DNA of 10,284 nt from Candidatus Schekmanbacteria bacterium (GTDB taxonomy: Bacteria > Schekmanbacteria > GWA2-38-11 > J061): positions 1 to 10,284 of the forward strand of contig RFHX01000001.1 of NCBI GenBank assembly GCA_003695725.1, written 5' to 3'. Below the pieces are notes generated by a model, which worked only from the letters and a program-made list of their open reading frames with translations, did no database searches and had not been told where the DNA came from. Shown one piece after another: positions 7,962 through 10,284 of the stretch. Each line of letters starts with the position of its first letter. The stretch's first letter is position 1. The position numbers and the translations under genes are program-made.

Positions 7962-9176
7962 ATGAGCGGAAGATTTATCTACTTTATCCTTTTTCTAATA
8001 ACAATGTTCACAGTAATTGTTACTGTGCAGTGGTATCTTGGGAAAAGAGTAATCAAATTCATTTACAACAGCAAGAAAATAAGAAAAGAGATCAAAAAAA
8101 ACCTTAAAATTTTTGTTATCTGCCTTTTGATTTACCTCAACATTCCGCTTCTTTACACCTTTGCGGTCAATATACCTTCAAAACCTTTTTCAAGTTTCAC
8201 AATGGCTGTTGTTGTTTACCCTTATGTGATATGGGGAAGTTCATATGTTTTTATATTTGTAATCTTAAAATTTTTCGACCTTTTAAAGTTTTTAGGGACA
8301 AAAATAAAAAGGAATTCATCAAAGAAAAGTGAGGTTGAAAATACTTTTTCATCAGGAAGAAGGCAATTTCTTCAAATAGCCGGGAAAAGCGCAATTCTAT
8401 CTCCTCTATTCATCTCCTCATATGGAGTATTATTTGAAAGAGACAATTTCATAGTCAAAGAAGAGAAGATTAATTTGGGAAATATTCCTGAAAGATTGAA
8501 AGAAATGAAAATCGTTCAAATAAGCGATATACACTCAGGAATATTTATGGGTAAAAAAGAAATTTCTAAGTGGGTAAATTTGATTTATTCACAGAAGCCT
8601 GACATTCTTCTTATAACAGGCGACTTCGTAGCTACCTCAAAAGATTCTGTAGATTCTTGCATAGAGGGCTTAAGGTTTCTGCGCTCTTATATGCCAATAT
8701 ACTGTTGTTTAGGAAATCATGATTACTGGGGAAATGAGATAGAATTGACCAAAAAGCTGACAAAAGAAGGGGTAAAGGTATTTAGAAACAGCAGTGAAGT
8801 TATTGATTTTAAAGGATACAATGTAAATCTATGCGGTGTAGAAGATATGAGAATGTCATCACCTGACATAGAAAATGCTCTCAAAGGGTTGGACACACAG
8901 AAACTTACTATTCTCTTAAGCCATAATCCTAATTTTTTCGATGATGCAAAGAAATATGATATTGACCTGACATTAGCAGGGCATACCCACGGGGGACAAA
9001 TAAATATAAATCTGCCCGGCATTACCATAAGCCCGGCGCAACTGATTACTAAATACATTCGCGGCAAGTATAGAGATGATAGAAAATTTCTCTATGTTAC
9101 ACCCGGAGTAGGTACGATTGGATTCCCTCTCAGAATAAATGTTCCGCCTGAAATCTCAGTAATTAAGTTTATTTGA
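7962..9176 (+). CDS. Membrane-anchored calcineurin-like metallophosphoesterase (YkuE/YaeI-type)
   Basis: The 404-residue protein has two parts. Residues 1-110 hold about three hydrophobic segments (roughly 5-23, 49-69 and 80-105) with lysine-rich loops. After a polar linker, GRRQFLQIAGKSA at 132-144 and a further hydrophobic stretch (145-157) look like the Tat-type signal seen at the N-terminus of YkuE-like enzymes, but here internal. The catalytic domain starts at about 180 and has all the two-metal motifs: SDIHSG (D189, H191), GDF (D221), GNHDYW (N252, H253), LSHNP (H321) and GHTHGGQ (H341, H343). An active hydrolase at the membrane is therefore expected. Relatives include Bacillus YkuE, E. 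coli YaeI and chlamydial LpxG, which hydrolyses UDP-2,3-diacylglucosamine in lipid A synthesis. The substrate here is not shown by the sequence. The gene is transcribed alone and ends 8 bases from the convergent Fe-S gene. The ATG has no obvious ribosome site. Confidence 0.9.
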   Translation: MSGRFIYFILFLITMFTVIVTVQWYLGKRVIKFIYNSKKIRKEIKKNLKIFVICLLIYLNIPLLYTFAVNIPSKPFSSFTMAVVVYPYVIWGSSYVFIFVILKFFDLLKFLGTKIKRNSSKKSEVENTFSSGRRQFLQIAGKSAILSPLFISSYGVLFERDNFIVKEEKINLGNIPERLKEMKIVQISDIHSGIFMGKKEISKWVNLIYSQKPDILLITGDFVATSKDSVDSCIEGLRFLRSYMPIYCCLGNHDYWGNEIELTKKLTKEGVKVFRNSSEVIDFKGYNVNLCGVEDMRMSSPDIENALKGLDTQKLTILLSHNPNFFDDAKKYDIDLTLAGHTHGGQININLPGITISPAQLITKYIRGKYRDDRKFLYVTPGVGTIGFPLRINVPPEISVIKFI

Positions 9177-9184
9177 CATTTAAT

Positions 9185-10093
9185 TCAATTACCGTATATC
9201 TTTTCAAATATAGGCGCAACACCTGTCCTTGTAATTATGCTTGTTATACTCTCTTCTCCCCTCGCATTTTCTCTTATATGTTCGATGCAAGCTTGAATTG
9301 CTTTGAAGAGCTCCTCCTCTGTGGCCACATTAAAAATCTCATAGCCAAGTTTAAAATGCCTCCCAAATCCACCTCCTACCATCAAGCGATAACCGGTCCT
9401 TTCAGAAGCAAGAGTACCTGTAGGACAAACCCTGACGCAGGCTTCACAAAGTTTGCATTTTTCATAATCGATCTGTGGTCTTCCTTTAATTAGAAGGACT
9501 GCATTATCAGGACATCTCTCAACACAGGCGTAACATTCAGAACATTCAATATCAGTTACAACCGGCACAGATGTTCCGTATATGCCAAATTCTTTTGTTT
9601 CGATTCCGGTACACGAGTTAGGGCAGGCAGATATGGAAAATGTTATCCTATCATGCGGTAAAATTCTCTGGTCATCATCAAGCATATCGGCAACCATCTC
9701 TGTCACTTTTAGTTCTTGCAGTTTTGCCCTTATTTTTTCCCGGAGTTTCCTTACTTCAGCGACCTGTGAACCACAGCGAAAATATTGAGCATGGCAAAGA
9801 TCAATATCAAAAAGGTCAATTTCCTTTTCAAGAATTTCTCTTGCTTCCTTTTCCATTCGCTCCATAAGGTCTGTTTCACCTTCTTTGACCCTTTTCTCCC
9901 ACTCTCTGCGGCGCACCTCTTCTGGAACAGATGCAAAATATACCTTTTTTGTTTCCTCTATCTCTTTAAGCGTAACTTTTTCACTCTTGTTCTTTCGCGC
10001 TTTTTTTTCCGCAAATACTTTCGCCATTGCTTTGGCTGATCCGGAAAGCGGCATCTTTATAAATTCTTCCACTGCTTGGGAATCCCACTCCAT
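9185..10093 (-). CDS. Fe-S protein: PCP-reductase-like domain, half siroheme-reductase fold and two [4Fe-4S] ferredoxin motifs
   Basis: This 302-residue, probably cytoplasmic redox protein has several recognisable parts. Residues 1-52 (W3, A7, P15, then AKVFAEKKARKN and VTLKEIEETK) resemble the small PCP_red domain found at the C-terminus of the light-independent protochlorophyllide reductase B subunit and in many non-photosynthetic proteins. A charged helical linker follows (55-92). C100 and C107 plus C157 and C161 (SACPNSCTG) resemble the cysteine pairs that bind the siroheme-coupled cluster in sulfite and nitrite reductases, though the first pair is C-x6-C. Two ferredoxin motifs CxxCxxCxxxCP lie at 184-194 and 213-223. 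GYRLMVGGGFGRH (234-246) matches the strand and glycine turn after the cluster in the NIR_SIR fold. Overall it resembles AsrC/Dsr-like proteins without the N-terminal half, so sulfite reduction by itself is unlikely. An electron-transfer role is possible. The ribosome site AGGAGGAGA is strong. Confidence 0.82.
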   Translation of the reverse strand: MEWDSQAVEEFIKMPLSGSAKAMAKVFAEKKARKNKSEKVTLKEIEETKKVYFASVPEEVRRREWEKRVKEGETDLMERMEKEAREILEKEIDLFDIDLCHAQYFRCGSQVAEVRKLREKIRAKLQELKVTEMVADMLDDDQRILPHDRITFSISACPNSCTGIETKEFGIYGTSVPVVTDIECSECYACVERCPDNAVLLIKGRPQIDYEKCKLCEACVRVCPTGTLASERTGYRLMVGGGFGRHFKLGYEIFNVATEEELFKAIQACIEHIRENARGEESITSIITRTGVAPIFEKIYGN

Positions 10094-10112
10094 AAATATC
10101 TCCTCCTTTTTT
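10094..10112 (-). promoter_or_regulatory. Strong ribosome binding site of the Fe-S protein gene
   Basis: On the minus strand, AAAGGAGGAGA lies about six to seven bases before the ATG at 10093. It is the best Shine-Dalgarno match in the window. It fixes the start so that the complete N-terminal PCP_red-like domain is included. Confidence 0.7.
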
Positions 10113-10284
10113 TATCTTCTATTTTGATTGCCTATTTATAAAAAAAAATCAAAAAAAATCTCTCTCTAATTTGTAAAATTTATGAAAAAGGAATTCCTCA
10201 TATTCAAAAAAAAGAGGAAGAATCCAATTGTCCGCTTTAGAGATTAAGTTTTCTTATGAAAAAATGTGTTTAAAAAAAAAAAAA
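10113..10284 (-). promoter_or_regulatory. AT-rich upstream region of the Fe-S protein gene, ending in poly-A
   Basis: No gene is visible. On the minus strand, TATAAA (plus 10135-10140) is a good -10 candidate about 40 bases before the start, but without a clear -35. A second option is TTGAAT with 17 bases to CATAAA further upstream (around plus 10183-10211). Its spacer contains the palindrome AGGAATTCCT (10190-10199). The last dozen bases are all A. A homopolymer exactly at the edge could mean a contig end. Confidence 0.3.
10141..10160. repeat. Tandem duplication of a 10-base A-rich unit
   Basis: The ten-base unit AAAAAAAATC occurs twice in immediate succession and is followed by a short TC run. 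It lies just upstream of the -10 candidate of the Fe-S gene. Such phased A-tracts can bend DNA and act as an upstream promoter element, but slippage in AT-rich DNA explains it equally well. Confidence 0.5.

Noticed and set aside
8723-9067. Minus-strand open frame of ~114 codons inside the phosphoesterase gene
   Set aside because: It is antisense to conserved catalytic motifs (GNHD, GHTHGG) of the real gene and has no recognisable domain.
9173-9493. Plus-strand open frame of ~106 codons overlapping the Fe-S gene
   Set aside because: It lies antisense to the ferredoxin motifs, and its Cys-rich look comes from the complement of that coding sequence.
10194-10219. Hairpin from TTCCTC and GAGGAA with a long loop near the window end
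   Set aside because: The six-base stem with a 14-base A-rich loop has no adjacent T-run in either useful direction and is likely chance.
1-10284. CRISPR array, tRNA/rRNA genes, transposons, toxin-antitoxin or defence genes
   Set aside because: I found no spaced repeats, cloverleaf-like segments, transposase motifs or paired small genes; almost all of the window is explained by seven ordinary coding regions.

Overview
The window is an AT-rich (roughly one-third G+C by eye), gene-dense chromosomal stretch from a diderm (Gram-negative type) bacterium. The diderm call rests on a full-length LptD, the outer-membrane LPS translocon. Other genes suggest cobamide use (corrinoid adenosyltransferase) and iron-sulfur or siroheme-type redox chemistry (a PCP-reductase-like/siroheme-fold/ferredoxin protein), so an anaerobic or microaerobic lifestyle is plausible. 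The species cannot be fixed from the sequence. An uncultured deltaproteobacteria-like, Nitrospirota-like or Schekmanbacteria-like lineage would fit, but that is a guess. Base composition and codon style look uniform, and I see no mobile element, tRNA, rRNA or CRISPR array.

Layout. Positions 1-3763 (+) are a tight operon-like run: the 3' end of an Elp3-like radical SAM gene (cut by the window edge), a corrinoid adenosyltransferase gene of the cobO/btuR family, and ileS, with gaps of only 16 and 18 bases. ileS meets lptD tail to tail at 3764-3781. On the minus strand folC (7783-6422) lies upstream of lptD (6286-3782), separated by a 134-base AT-rich spacer with a weak terminator-like hairpin. 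A 178-base divergent region (7784-7961) separates folC from a plus-strand membrane-anchored metallophosphoesterase (7962-9176). That gene is convergent, 8 bases apart, with a minus-strand gene (10093-9185) for the multi-domain Fe-S protein. The last ~190 bases hold that gene's upstream region and end in a poly-A run.

How the genes relate. Most are housekeeping functions: charging of tRNA-Ile, folate polyglutamylation, corrinoid adenosylation, and LPS insertion in the outer membrane. The phosphoesterase belongs to the YkuE/YaeI-type calcineurin-like group. That group includes the chlamydial lipid A enzyme LpxG, so a role in lipid A synthesis next to lptD is possible but unproven. The least ordinary gene is the last one. 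It joins a PCP-reductase-like N-terminal domain to a half siroheme-reductase-like fold with two [4Fe-4S] ferredoxin motifs, and no other redox genes are visible beside it. I did not find a clearly new multi-gene system.
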